NCBI GenBank assembly: GCA_003209755.1
Contig: QCPD01000002.1
Span: 120,043 to 184,042 of the forward strand
Length of the DNA stretch: 64,000 nucleotides
Direction of reading: 5' to 3'
DNA from: Prochlorococcus sp. AG-436-C14
GTDB lineage: Bacteria > Cyanobacteriota > Cyanobacteriia > PCC-6307 > Cyanobiaceae
Part shown: one piece after another, positions 40,433-50,108 of the stretch
Layout of the letters: each line of letters starts with the position of its first letter
How positions within the stretch are numbered: position 1 is the first letter of the stretch
Translations under genes and position numbers: made by a program
Notes under the pieces: generated by a model
Seen by the model: only the letters and a program-made list of their open reading frames with translations
Database searches by the model: none
Told to the model about the DNA's origin: nothing

Positions 40433-41272
40433 TTATAAAGTTGACAAAATAAAAATACCAAAAGCTAAGCGATAATACACAAAAGGTAAAGTATTATTTT
40501 TAGCTAAGAACCTAAGAAACAAGTCAATAGCAAATAATGAAGAAAAAAAAGATGATATAATACCAATGATTATAGGTAGAATATCTATTACAGATAATGA
40601 TCTAAATAAAGTAAACAATTCAATAAGTCCTGAAATTGAAATAGCTGGGATACCAACTAGAAAAGAGAGTCTAGCTGCAGTTTTTCTCTCAACACCTGAA
40701 AATAAAGCTGAGGTCAAAGTAATACCAGATCTTGAAATTCCAGGAAATACTGCTAGAGATTGAGCAAGGCCTAACAAAATAATATCTTTCAAATTAATAT
40801 CATTAAATAGCTTTTTTCTATTACCATAAATTTCTGCAAGGGCTAGCAATAGTGCCATAAAAATAGAAGTAATAGCGATGGAAAACAATCCTCTGAAGTT
40901 CGAATCGGAGTAATTGGGCCAATATAATTTAATAAGAAAACCAAAAATACATAATGGAATGCTGGCTACAAAGATATAAGTAGCAAGTCTAGTATTATCG
41001 TCTTTAAAGACATTTCGATGAATAAAAATCGAAAAAAAGGAATCTATAATTAAACTAATCTGATTTCGAAAATAACAAATAATAGCAACTGCGCTTCCTA
41101 ATTGTAAAGAAGCGGAAAAGGAGGCACCAGGATCATTCCATCCCAAAAAATGAGGCACAACTTTTAAATGAGCTGTACTACTAATTGGAAGAAACTCAGT
41201 AAAACCTTGAACAATGCCTATAAAAAATGATTTAAGGTAAATAAATACATAAGGACTAATTTCTTCTGGCAT
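40433..41272 (-). CDS. uppP: Undecaprenyl-diphosphatase (BacA/UppP)
   Basis: 279 aa; GIVQGFTEFLPISSTAHL, AQSLAVFPGISRSGITLTSALFSG. Confidence 0.95.
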   Translation of the reverse strand: MPEEISPYVFIYLKSFFIGIVQGFTEFLPISSTAHLKVVPHFLGWNDPGASFSASLQLGSAVAIICYFRNQISLIIDSFFSIFIHRNVFKDDNTRLATYIFVASIPLCIFGFLIKLYWPNYSDSNFRGLFSIAITSIFMALLLALAEIYGNRKKLFNDINLKDIILLGLAQSLAVFPGISRSGITLTSALFSGVERKTAARLSFLVGIPAISISGLIELFTLFRSLSVIDILPIIIGIISSFFSSLFAIDLFLRFLAKNNTLPFVYYRLAFGIFILSTL

Positions 41273-41354
41273 ATTTTTTAAAATAATAAAAACACTAGGT
41301 AGCTAATTTCCTTGAAATTTTCAATTAGTATAGATATGAATTCAAAAATAAGTC

Positions 41355-41636
41355 ATGGGTAAAAAAATGATATTCTCATTAATTCTTGTACTAACCTCCT
41401 TAGTTGGTTTACAAGGAAAGGCTAAAGCAGATTACTGGTTAGTAATAGGTAGCTATAGGCAGGGGCCTGGGGGAAAACCACAAGTAAGTGGTATCACAAG
41501 TCCATCATTATTTGCTATTCCAATTGGGACAGAAAGAATGTGTATGGATGCTGGAAAAAAAATTGAGAATGATATCTACAAACCTGTTTGGCAATTTGAT
41601 AGCAAATGGACATGTATCAAAAATTCAAGCAATTAA
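41355..41636 (+). CDS. Hypothetical secreted protein
   Basis: 93 aa; N-terminal signal peptide ending AKA. Confidence 0.6.
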   Translation: MGKKMIFSLILVLTSLVGLQGKAKADYWLVIGSYRQGPGGKPQVSGITSPSLFAIPIGTERMCMDAGKKIENDIYKPVWQFDSKWTCIKNSSN

Positions 41637-41678
41637 AAGAAAATTGTTAGGTTAACTAGAGACTGGATAGGGAAATCA

Positions 41679-41813
41679 TCATCTCTGTACATCATGCGCA
41701 CATCCATCACCTTCATAATCGTCGCTATTGTAAAATCCATTCTTAGTTCCAAAAAACAAAGCAGAGAGAACAAAAGGTACTACAACAAAGATTAAAAAAT
41801 CAGATAAATTCAA
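41679..41813 (-). CDS. Possible small membrane protein (44 aa, TTG start)
   Basis: Read from sequence: (L)NLSDFLIFVVVPFVLSALFFGTKNGFYNSDDYEGDGCAHDVQR*. Confidence 0.35.
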   Translation of the reverse strand: MNLSDFLIFVVVPFVLSALFFGTKNGFYNSDDYEGDGCAHDVQR

Positions 41814-41918
41814 ATTAATCTAGGCAATATATATATACATAATCTAACAAAAGAATCGACTTTTAGAAATCAAAAATCTTTATAAATCATTAATCTATTA
41901 TATAAAAAAAAATACTTA

Positions 41919-42296
41919 TTAGGTAAATTTATTAAGTATTGGATCAATAGCAAACTCTATAATGATATAACTCAGTATAAACCAAGAAAGCATAAAGAAT
42001 ATAAATAAACTTGGACCCTTGAGAAAGGGTTGAAAATAATTATATGATCCATCTCCCTCAAGCAGAGACCTGCATTCTTTTACCTGTGAATTAGCAAGAC
42101 GATAATAATCTGAACCAGGCAATCTGTTATCAACATATGTTTTTCTAAGATTTCTAATAAGAGGTTCGGGTTTTTCAGTAATTAAAAAAGCAACTAATTC
42201 ACCGGGTCTTAAATCAATTCTTGTTCGTTCAAGGTTGTTAGTAAAACCAATATTGAATAAATCACCGTTTTGAATCAAATAGACATATGAAGCCAT
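41919..42296 (-). CDS. GIY-YIG-like nuclease domain (T5orf172/Mug113 type) fused to a C-terminal transmembrane helix
   Basis: 125 aa; YVYLIQNGDLFNIGFTNNLERTRIDLRPG...YVDNRLPGSDYYRL then hydrophobic LFIFFMLSWFILSYIIIEFA. Confidence 0.65.
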   Translation of the reverse strand: MASYVYLIQNGDLFNIGFTNNLERTRIDLRPGELVAFLITEKPEPLIRNLRKTYVDNRLPGSDYYRLANSQVKECRSLLEGDGSYNYFQPFLKGPSLFIFFMLSWFILSYIIIEFAIDPILNKFT

Positions 42297-42434
42297 TTTA
42301 TAGGCATGAGTAAGAATTATGTTTAATAATCATAGACTGTAAATAGAGTAAAAGATAAAAGTTTAACAAAAAATAAAATAAATAAAAAAGATATTAAAAC
42401 TTATAATATATAGTATTTAATAGATTAAATTATA

Positions 42435-43445
42435 CTAAAAATGGTATTTAGTTGTCTTTAATTTTTTAATGCGACGATTTTGATTGATTTCTACTGTAGT
42501 GTCTGAATTAATAAAAGATAAAGATTGCTGTGGAATAGATGTTTGAATCATGCGTACAAAATTAGATAGATTGTTACCTTTCAAACCTGATCCTTTTAAA
42601 TTAATCATTTCTTCTTCTTGTTGAGATTTCCATAAAATTGTATTATTAAATTGAGAAGATTTAAGATGCCAAATCTTCTCAAGTTTTTTCCAAATTTTAC
42701 TATATTCATGTAGTGATTCTTGAATCAAAATACGATAATATTTTTCACTCTCACTCAATGACAGATTGAATTTATCCTCAGCAAAATCATCTATTTTCGA
42801 TAAATCCGATACGGGTTCGCAGCCTACAAACCAACCCTCTAAAATCAAGACTCTAGGTTTAACTTCAATCCACCCTGATCTATCACCTTTTCCGTCTCTT
42901 AAAGACTTATCAAACGTAGGACTGTTTAAAACTCCCGTTTCCAAAAAAATGTCTAATGACTGATTCAATAAATCTAAAGAATGACTACCTGGAAAACCTC
43001 TAGGAACATTCCACGGATTAGCCTTCATTGCAATATCCATTTCTTGCCCAGGCAAATAAAAATCATCCAAAGATATAACTTTGATATCTAAAGATAGATC
43101 TTTGGCAACACTATCAATCCATAAACCTAAAGTAGATTTCCCTGATCCAGGAAGGCCAGAAAAACCTATTATTATAGGCTTATTAATAGTATGAAGATAA
43201 TTTTCTAAAAGATTAAAAAATGGAAATGTCAAGCACCATTTCCAATCTGATTTTGTATTTTGTTTCCAATATTTATCAATTATAGCTTGGGTATTAATAT
43301 CAGACCATTTATGATAAAAAAGAATAGGATTAATCGATAAACCTTCAAGGAATAACCTATAATTATCAAGAGTGAAAAGGAAATCATCGCTTATATCATG
43401 TGGAAAAATATGATTAAAATTATAGCTAATATCTTTATCTATCAT
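42435..43445 (-). CDS. D-glycerate 3-kinase (GLYK-like)
   Basis: 336 aa; GFSGLPGSGKSTLGLWI P-loop, VISLDDFYLPGQEM, NPWNVPRGFPGSHSLDL. Confidence 0.88.
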   Translation of the reverse strand: MIDKDISYNFNHIFPHDISDDFLFTLDNYRLFLEGLSINPILFYHKWSDINTQAIIDKYWKQNTKSDWKWCLTFPFFNLLENYLHTINKPIIIGFSGLPGSGKSTLGLWIDSVAKDLSLDIKVISLDDFYLPGQEMDIAMKANPWNVPRGFPGSHSLDLLNQSLDIFLETGVLNSPTFDKSLRDGKGDRSGWIEVKPRVLILEGWFVGCEPVSDLSKIDDFAEDKFNLSLSESEKYYRILIQESLHEYSKIWKKLEKIWHLKSSQFNNTILWKSQQEEEMINLKGSGLKGNNLSNFVRMIQTSIPQQSLSFINSDTTVEINQNRRIKKLKTTKYHF

Positions 43446-44242
43446 AAATCCTTAAAGTTATTAATTATATCTTCAACACTATTTGACCAACCTTCACCAT
43501 GAGGAGCATTCGCTAATCTAAAAAAACCTTTATCAATTCCATTCTGTAAATACTTATTTGGACCATTTTTACCAGGAATAACAATAGATATATCAGCATA
43601 TTCAAGTAAAGGAAGATCATTTTGAGAATCACCTAGAGCAATAATCTTTACATCCTGATTCTGAAAATACTCTTTTAATTTGTTAACGGCTTGACCTTTA
43701 TGACTTTCACTAGAAAGCAAGTGACTCATGCGGTTTCCCTTAAAAATATGAACATTATAAGAATGGCAAATAAGCTTTGCTTTTTCAAAAATATCATCAG
43801 GAGGATTTAAGAATGGGACACTCCACTGCCTATCTAAAGCTCTATTAATACCTTTCTCAGATAAACCAGTAAGTTTAAATATTTGGTTATTACTTAAATC
43901 ATTTAAAGGAATTAGATGGTAGTTAACTTCTTTAGATATATTCTTTAATATAAATCTCAATTCCTTATAACATTTACCTAATACCAATTCCCATTCAGAA
44001 GTCTTATTTAAATCAGTACCATAAATAGCCGCACCATTCTCGACAATAAAAGGATCTAATAATCCATGCTCATTTCTAAAATATCTAACCTCAGATGCTG
44101 TTTTGCTTGTACAAGGTATGACAGGAATAGCCATTTCTGACAACGTATTCAACGTTTTCTTTGCAGGAGAAATATCGTAGTTTTCATCCATCAATGTTCC
44201 ATCAAGATCTGTAACTATCCAATATTTAGAATTATTCATCAT
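43442..44242 (-). CDS. gpgP: HAD phosphatase, mannosyl/glucosyl-3-phosphoglycerate phosphatase family
   Basis: 266 aa; VTDLDGTLMDENYDI, KTASEVRYFRNEHGLLDPFIVENGAAIY, ALGDSQNDLPLL. Confidence 0.8.
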   Translation of the reverse strand: MMNNSKYWIVTDLDGTLMDENYDISPAKKTLNTLSEMAIPVIPCTSKTASEVRYFRNEHGLLDPFIVENGAAIYGTDLNKTSEWELVLGKCYKELRFILKNISKEVNYHLIPLNDLSNNQIFKLTGLSEKGINRALDRQWSVPFLNPPDDIFEKAKLICHSYNVHIFKGNRMSHLLSSESHKGQAVNKLKEYFQNQDVKIIALGDSQNDLPLLEYADISIVIPGKNGPNKYLQNGIDKGFFRLANAPHGEGWSNSVEDIINNFKDL

Positions 44243-44246
44243 CAGA

Positions 44247-45998
44247 CTAATCAGTTAGAGAGAACCACACTACTTGATAAGGGTAAAGTTTAAATGTATC
44301 AGTATTAAAGTGGTTACCTGTAATATTATCCAGTAAACGTTTATTAGAAAATGATTCGGTTAAATCAAGTTCATATAATGGAGAAATATTTAAACATTTA
44401 TTTGACATATTACAAAAAACATAAACACTTTCTTCTTGTATACCTCTTTGAATAATTATACAATTAGCATGATTAGTAGAGATACATTTCATACTCGCCT
44501 CGGGATGAAAGGCCTTAAGTCTTGATCTAACTTTAACTATGTGAGTGAGATATGAAATATTTTTACTGGCAGGGGAATTAAAGTTCTTAAGTACCTCAAG
44601 TAATTTGTTGGCTTCGAATTTCTCTCGATTTAAATCTCTCCTTTGTCCTGTTTTTCTAAAAGAATCAAGATCATTAGGAGAAGCTAATAAAGATGGAAGA
44701 TAAAAAGCTGGAACTCCTTTTAAAGATAAAGTGAAAACCTGACTGAGCAAAAACCGATCAAATTGAAATAACGTAGTATCAGATCCATCATGAGACATAG
44801 CACTCCACCAACTGATGTTTAATTCATATGGTTGATCTTCACCAGTTGAAAGGCGCCGATGACTAACTAACCCTCCGCGCTTCTCTGATTCGACCAAGAG
44901 ATTATGGACTCTCTGATCGTCCATAATTCCTTCTAATGCTCTTAATCCAATACCATCATGGGAAGAAGTGAAATTAAGCAGAGATGTATATTTAGGCAAG
45001 TCATTCCAATTAGATAACCAATCATTTAATAAATCTGTTTTGCCGGTATAAATAGCTTCTAATAATAAAGGAGGTAGAGTAAAGTTATAAGCAAGATTTG
45101 CTTCATCCCCATCAATCAGATAAGAAAGATTCTCTTTCTCTGGAACATTAGTCTCGGTAATTAATACAGCCGTAGGTTTAATAATCTTCAAGCATTTATT
45201 TAAAAGCTTAACTATTAGGTGTACTGGGCCTAAATGTAAACAAGTTGTATTTGGTTCCTTCCAAATAAATGCAATTGCGTCAAGTCGAATCCATTGGGCA
45301 CCATTATTTACATATCTAACTAATAATTTTAAAAACTCTAAAAAGATATGTGGATTCCTCCAATCAACGTCAATCTGATCTGGCCCAAAGGTTGTCCAAA
45401 CGTTCTTAAAGCCTTGATTCGTATTAATGTTGGTGAAAAGCGATGAATTTCTTGGTCTTATAACTTTCTCCCAAATATGAGTCTCAGAAGGAGCAACAAT
45501 GTAAGAAGAGCCAGGATCCTCAGATTTTATAAATTGATGAACCCATGGATGAGAAGAAGAGACATGATTTAAAACAAGATCTGCCATGATTTTATGGTTA
45601 CTTGATAAATCCTTTAAATCATTCCAATTGCCAAAGGCATCTTCAATTTTTTCATGATTAGAGACAGCAAATCCCCCATCACTGGTAGAAGGGAGGAATG
45701 GTAAAACATGTATGACTGAAGAAAGGCCACTTAATCTATTTTTTACGAATTCAGTTAATGTTTTTAAAGTTGATTCATCTTTCCTATAAATTGAATCTGG
45801 GTATGTAATCAAAACAACACTAGAAGAATCCCAAATTGATTCAATCTCAACTTCATTGGTGTCAAGCTCAACACAAAATGGATCGAGAATCTGCAACAAT
45901 TGTGACCACACTGAATTGATTTCTTGCTCAGAGTGATCGGGATAAATTTCTCTGAGAGACAATCTCAGTTCATCTAATTCACTATCCAACTCAGACAC
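44247..45998 (-). CDS. GH13 sucrose-phosphorylase-like enzyme, probable glucosylglycerate phosphorylase
   Basis: 583 aa; catalytic-site motifs WIRLDAIAFIWKE, LITETN, FTSSHDGIG; locus context with gpgS/gpgP/glycerate kinase. Confidence 0.8.
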   Translation of the reverse strand: MSELDSELDELRLSLREIYPDHSEQEINSVWSQLLQILDPFCVELDTNEVEIESIWDSSSVVLITYPDSIYRKDESTLKTLTEFVKNRLSGLSSVIHVLPFLPSTSDGGFAVSNHEKIEDAFGNWNDLKDLSSNHKIMADLVLNHVSSSHPWVHQFIKSEDPGSSYIVAPSETHIWEKVIRPRNSSLFTNINTNQGFKNVWTTFGPDQIDVDWRNPHIFLEFLKLLVRYVNNGAQWIRLDAIAFIWKEPNTTCLHLGPVHLIVKLLNKCLKIIKPTAVLITETNVPEKENLSYLIDGDEANLAYNFTLPPLLLEAIYTGKTDLLNDWLSNWNDLPKYTSLLNFTSSHDGIGLRALEGIMDDQRVHNLLVESEKRGGLVSHRRLSTGEDQPYELNISWWSAMSHDGSDTTLFQFDRFLLSQVFTLSLKGVPAFYLPSLLASPNDLDSFRKTGQRRDLNREKFEANKLLEVLKNFNSPASKNISYLTHIVKVRSRLKAFHPEASMKCISTNHANCIIIQRGIQEESVYVFCNMSNKCLNISPLYELDLTESFSNKRLLDNITGNHFNTDTFKLYPYQVVWFSLTD

Positions 45999-46069
45999 TC
46001 TTTAAAGGAAAACAATCATCTCTACCTCATCGTAGCTCTCACCTTGAATCTGTAAAACTTTTTTCTTGA

Positions 46070-47257
46070 ATGGACTTTCAGCAGGGTTTAATCACAACTA
46101 TTCATGAGTACGGACTAGCAAAAGATCCAGTATCTCAATTAAATAATGACCTCTTAAAACGGCCAACATCAATTCTTATTCCATGTTTATTCGATGAGTT
46201 CAATAGGCCCGCCTTAAAACTCATAAGGACTACTCTAAAAGAACTAAAAAATTTAAATCAGCTAGTCATAGCATTATCTGCAAGTAATCGCGACGAGGTG
46301 AAAAAGGCAAGAGATTTCTTTAAAGAAATGCCATATCCAGTTCATGTCCAATGGACTAATAGCCCCGAGGTGATTGAATTACTAAAAGACCAAGAAAAGA
46401 ATGGATTAGATCTATTAGGTGTTCCAGGAAAAGGATGGGCAGTATGGCAAGGAGTTGGTGTAGCCACGAAAAGTTCCGAAGTCGTAGCACTTTTCGATGC
46501 TGATATCAGAACATTCAACTCTAATTATCCAGCGAGAATGTTGGGACCTTTACTAGAAAAATCTAATGGGATTTCCTATGTAAAAGCTTTTTACAGTCGT
46601 CTATCTTTGGAGACAAATGCACTTCAAGGGAGAGCCACGAGATTATTTGTAGGTCCACTGCTATCAAGTTTGGAACAATTGCTGGGGAATGCGCCATTCC
46701 TCCAGTATTTACAGTCTTTTAGATATCCATTAGCTGGAGAATTTGCTTTCACTACAGACTTAGCAATGAATTTAAGAATCCCATGTGACTGGGGGTTAGA
46801 GATAGGTCTTCTCTCAGAGGTCTATAAAAATGTAAGGATATCAAGAATAGCTCAGGTGGATTTAGGGATTTTTGACCATAAGCATAAAGAAATAGGTTCA
46901 AAAGCTAATGAGGGTCTACAAAAAATGTCTACAGAAATTTTATCTAGTGTTCTAAGAGGGTTAATGGAACATGAAGCAAGAACACTTACAAGTTCCCAAT
47001 TAGCAAACCTGGAGGTTTTATATAGAAGAGCAGGAGAAGACAGGGTTAAACAGTTTAGTTTAGATTCATCAGTTAATCAATTGCCCTACAGTCGACATAA
47101 AGAAGAACTTGCCGTTCATACTTTTGGAAAACTACTAAGACCGGCAATAAACAAATTCCTTGAATCACCCGTAAAGCAGCAATTACCATGCTGGGCAAGA
47201 GTTTTAGACTGTGAGAGTAAATTGCAAGATGATTTAGAAAAAGCTGGATCCATATAA
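46070..47257 (+). CDS. gpgS: Glucosyl-3-phosphoglycerate synthase
   Basis: 395 aa; GT81-like SILIPCLFDEFNRPALKLI, DLLGVPGKGWAVWQGVGVA, ALFDADIRTFN, GEFAFTTDLAMNLRIPCDWGLEIGLL. Confidence 0.88.
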   Translation: MDFQQGLITTIHEYGLAKDPVSQLNNDLLKRPTSILIPCLFDEFNRPALKLIRTTLKELKNLNQLVIALSASNRDEVKKARDFFKEMPYPVHVQWTNSPEVIELLKDQEKNGLDLLGVPGKGWAVWQGVGVATKSSEVVALFDADIRTFNSNYPARMLGPLLEKSNGISYVKAFYSRLSLETNALQGRATRLFVGPLLSSLEQLLGNAPFLQYLQSFRYPLAGEFAFTTDLAMNLRIPCDWGLEIGLLSEVYKNVRISRIAQVDLGIFDHKHKEIGSKANEGLQKMSTEILSSVLRGLMEHEARTLTSSQLANLEVLYRRAGEDRVKQFSLDSSVNQLPYSRHKEELAVHTFGKLLRPAINKFLESPVKQQLPCWARVLDCESKLQDDLEKAGSI

Positions 47258-47279
47258 AATCTATTAAAATAATAAATAC

Positions 47280-48053
47280 TCATAAAAGGGCTTTAATTAG
47301 TAAAGAGATTCCAACAGAAAAAGAGACTAATTCAAAAACAACTTTAATAAATTTGGATCCCTTAATTATTGAAAAATAAGCTCCAAAATAGCCACCTAAA
47401 AATGAGCCCAAAATTAAAACGGGTATATAGCTCCAAATAATATTTCCCGTCAATCCTAAAGAAAATGCTCCAATACCATTCCAAAAAATACCAACAAAAA
47501 TCAGGGTATAAGCAACTGCAACAGAAAAAGATAAATCAAATATTGTGATCATCCATATCGTAACAAATAGTCCAGTACCAGAAGAAAGATAACCATTTAA
47601 AAAACCAATAATAAAAAGACCAAATGAGCCAATAAGTATCCTTAAGTTATTAATTGAAATGTTTTGATTTGAACTGCCAAGTTTTTTCTGCTTTATTGAG
47701 TAAAAACTTAGAAATAGAGTCAAAAAACCCAATAAGGTACTAGAAAGATTATTAGGTAAAATGGATGAAGTATGGGCCCCTAATAAAACGCCCGGTATAC
47801 CCGAAATTAATATCAAAAAAGCGTATTTTAGTTGTAAGCTATTTTTCTTGAAGTGTGGGACTGAAGCTCCAAAACCTAATGCAACACTAGCAACTTTATG
47901 AGTTGCCAAAGCTTTGGAGAAAGGTAAGCCAAAGAATAAAAGAGCTGGAAGTTGTATTAAACCTGATCCACCTCCAGATAACGCAGAAAGGAAATTAGAT
48001 AAAAATGATATAAATCCCAAAAAAATTTGAGAAGCAATATCATTATTTAACAT
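47280..48053 (-). CDS. TauE/SafE (TSUP) family permease
   Basis: 257 aa; FLSALSGGGSGLIQLPALLFFGLPFSKALATHKVASVALG. Confidence 0.9.
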   Translation of the reverse strand: MLNNDIASQIFLGFISFLSNFLSALSGGGSGLIQLPALLFFGLPFSKALATHKVASVALGFGASVPHFKKNSLQLKYAFLILISGIPGVLLGAHTSSILPNNLSSTLLGFLTLFLSFYSIKQKKLGSSNQNISINNLRILIGSFGLFIIGFLNGYLSSGTGLFVTIWMITIFDLSFSVAVAYTLIFVGIFWNGIGAFSLGLTGNIIWSYIPVLILGSFLGGYFGAYFSIIKGSKFIKVVFELVSFSVGISLLIKALL

Positions 48054-48102
48054 ATAAATATAAATAATATATTTTATACAAAATTATCTCATATGTAGAG
48101 AT

Positions 48103-48318
48103 CTAAATATTCATAATCATTTCCCTTCTTATTAGATCAATACAATTTGGATGCTCATGAATGTATCTATTAAATTCCATTGCAAGTAATCTCGCTTCAT
48201 ATGCATCACATGCATAAAAGCAATTCTCAAGACGTTGATTATCACAATTTCTATAATGAACTGTGTAAGGCCTTAAGCTTGAAAGAGGGATTTTAAATTG
48301 AGTTTGATTCATTTTCAA
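48103..48318 (-). CDS. Hypothetical protein (71 aa)
   Basis: Intact ORF MKMNQTQFKIPLSSLRPYTVHYRNCDNQRLENCFYACDAYEARLLAMEFNRYI... Confidence 0.6.
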   Translation of the reverse strand: MKMNQTQFKIPLSSLRPYTVHYRNCDNQRLENCFYACDAYEARLLAMEFNRYIHEHPNCIDLIRREMIMNI

Positions 48319-48466
48319 TTTATATTCCTATTTCAGTTATGCATCCATTTGAAAAATTTTTCTACGGATGTCTTGTAACCAATATAAATTAAAATTTATT
48401 TAGAAATTGATTTTGAATTAAAATTCGATTTATAAAAGATTAAATAAATTAATAGAGATTATTCAC

Positions 48467-48661
48467 ATGAGCAAATTATCTGAAATAGACTTAGGTTCTG
48501 CCCTTTTATCAACTTTTATCTTATTCGGATTCATAGCTACGGCTTTTGTCTTTGTAAGACTAACAATAATTGGAATTAACTATATAAAGATTAATTATTT
48601 AAAAAAAGAAGGAGTAGACAAGGACGATGAGAAAAACAAAAGCGACAACAAAGGTTTTTAA
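48467..48661 (+). CDS. Hypothetical small membrane protein
   Basis: 64 aa, one TM helix. Confidence 0.5.
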   Translation: MSKLSEIDLGSALLSTFILFGFIATAFVFVRLTIIGINYIKINYLKKEGVDKDDEKNKSDNKGF

Positions 48662-48783
48662 AACCTTTAAATAAAAGGAAAACCAAAGACAGGCTTTCCA
48701 ACAAATAAAATTTATTACTAGTAGATAGTAAATTCATCGAGTCATAAAATATGTTAATTTAGTAAAATCTAAGGTTATTCATA

Positions 48784-49182
48784 ATGGAAATAAATCCATT
48801 AATCCCAATTGGTGAAAAGATAAAGGTAGACAAGTCGAAAATAGAAAATCTACTGCCAAACAAATTTTTGGATGATTTACCTCAAATAATAAATGGTGTA
48901 ATTGTAGATTATAAAATGACAGATGGTATGGGTATTGGATATGTATTAATGACTGAAAATAATCAAAAAATATGGATCTTCAATACTGAATTAAATGAAC
49001 AAACAAGAAGAGAATATAGGATAGAAGATAAGAATAAATTACATAATCAAAAGTATAATGATATTATAGTAGAAAAATATAAAGTAGCCTACGAGTTAAA
49101 TGGAAACAGGAGTATTAAAGCAATAGTAAATCCAATCAATCTAACAAAATGGTTAATTTTTACTCTGAAAGATATTTTCTAA
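48784..49182 (+). CDS. DUF2862-like conserved cyanobacterial protein
   Basis: 132 aa; IINGVIVDYKMTDGMGIGYVLMTENNQKIWIFNTEL. Confidence 0.6.
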   Translation: MEINPLIPIGEKIKVDKSKIENLLPNKFLDDLPQIINGVIVDYKMTDGMGIGYVLMTENNQKIWIFNTELNEQTRREYRIEDKNKLHNQKYNDIIVEKYKVAYELNGNRSIKAIVNPINLTKWLIFTLKDIF

Positions 49183-49186
49183 ACTA

Positions 49187-49474
49187 CTAATCAACTTGTC
49201 GTTTCATGATAAGAAATAACATTTTGCCAATTTTAATTGTTTCTGAAAGTTCCCATCTTTCAAGTCCCTTTTTATTTAGAAATTTACTTAGTTGAATAGC
49301 AGGATGCTCGGAATCTTCATTTTCCTGATATTGTTCCGGAAATTGATCTTTTAGAAAATCCGGACTAAGCGAACCTTTAAGTTTCTCACTTGCAGCCTCT
49401 GGATTGCTACCTTCTTCACTTTTACTTGACGAATCGTCTACATTGAGATGGACAACATGATATTCCCACTTCAT
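49187..49474 (-). CDS. DUF4177-like protein
   Basis: 95 aa; MKWEYHVVHLNV...LSKFLNKKGLERWELSETIKIGKMLFLIMKR. Confidence 0.6.
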   Translation of the reverse strand: MKWEYHVVHLNVDDSSSKSEEGSNPEAASEKLKGSLSPDFLKDQFPEQYQENEDSEHPAIQLSKFLNKKGLERWELSETIKIGKMLFLIMKRQVD

Positions 49475-49610
49475 AAATATGATTTAAAATTATGTCTATT
49501 ATACATAATTCAACAAAAAGCTATTTTAATATATTCAGATTTCAATAAAGTTAAAAACCAGAAATTGAATAAGAAAAATATTAATATAGAGAAAGCGAAT
49601 TAAACTCATT

Positions 49611-49778
49611 GTGGAAGGATTTGACCCAGCGATAAATTATGGTCCAAATGATGCAGGGATATCAGCAATAACAATAATTTTAGGAATTTTTGGCCTTATC
49701 GCTATTTCATGGTTATTTGGAAAAATATATGATCAAGTATCTAATATTTTCGAGAAGAATAATAAAAATGATTCATAG
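49611..49778 (+). CDS. Hypothetical small membrane protein (55 aa, GTG start)
   Basis: Read from sequence: (V)EGFDPAINYGPNDAGISAITIILGIFGLIAISWLFGKIYDQVSNIFEKNNKNDS*. Confidence 0.45.
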   Translation: MEGFDPAINYGPNDAGISAITIILGIFGLIAISWLFGKIYDQVSNIFEKNNKNDS

Positions 49779-49944
49779 ATGAAATTGGATTAAAGATATG
49801 TTTATATCTATATAAAAAACATATCTGAATCAAAATTATTTTTGAATGAACTAGTAATTCTATATAGTTGTGAATTATTGCGAACTAAAATTTAAAAACC
49901 ATATTATATGTAGTAATTTATGAGTTATGTATTAAAAATTACTT

Positions 49945-50064
49945 ATGTTAGCTTCTTTGATGGTTCATGATTGGGCTACGCCATTAAATCTATCGGCACC
50001 AATAGCTGGCATAATTACTATAGGTGGCTTTATGGGCTACTACAGTTTATCTAGGAAGTTTTAA
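49945..50064 (+). CDS. Hypothetical small membrane protein (39 aa)
   Basis: Read from sequence: MLASLMVHDWATPLNLSAPIAGIITIGGFMGYYSLSRKF*. Confidence 0.4.
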   Translation: MLASLMVHDWATPLNLSAPIAGIITIGGFMGYYSLSRKF

Positions 50065-50108
50065 AATTATACCTCAAAAAGTAGAGAAAACATATTTATA
50101 ACCTATAA

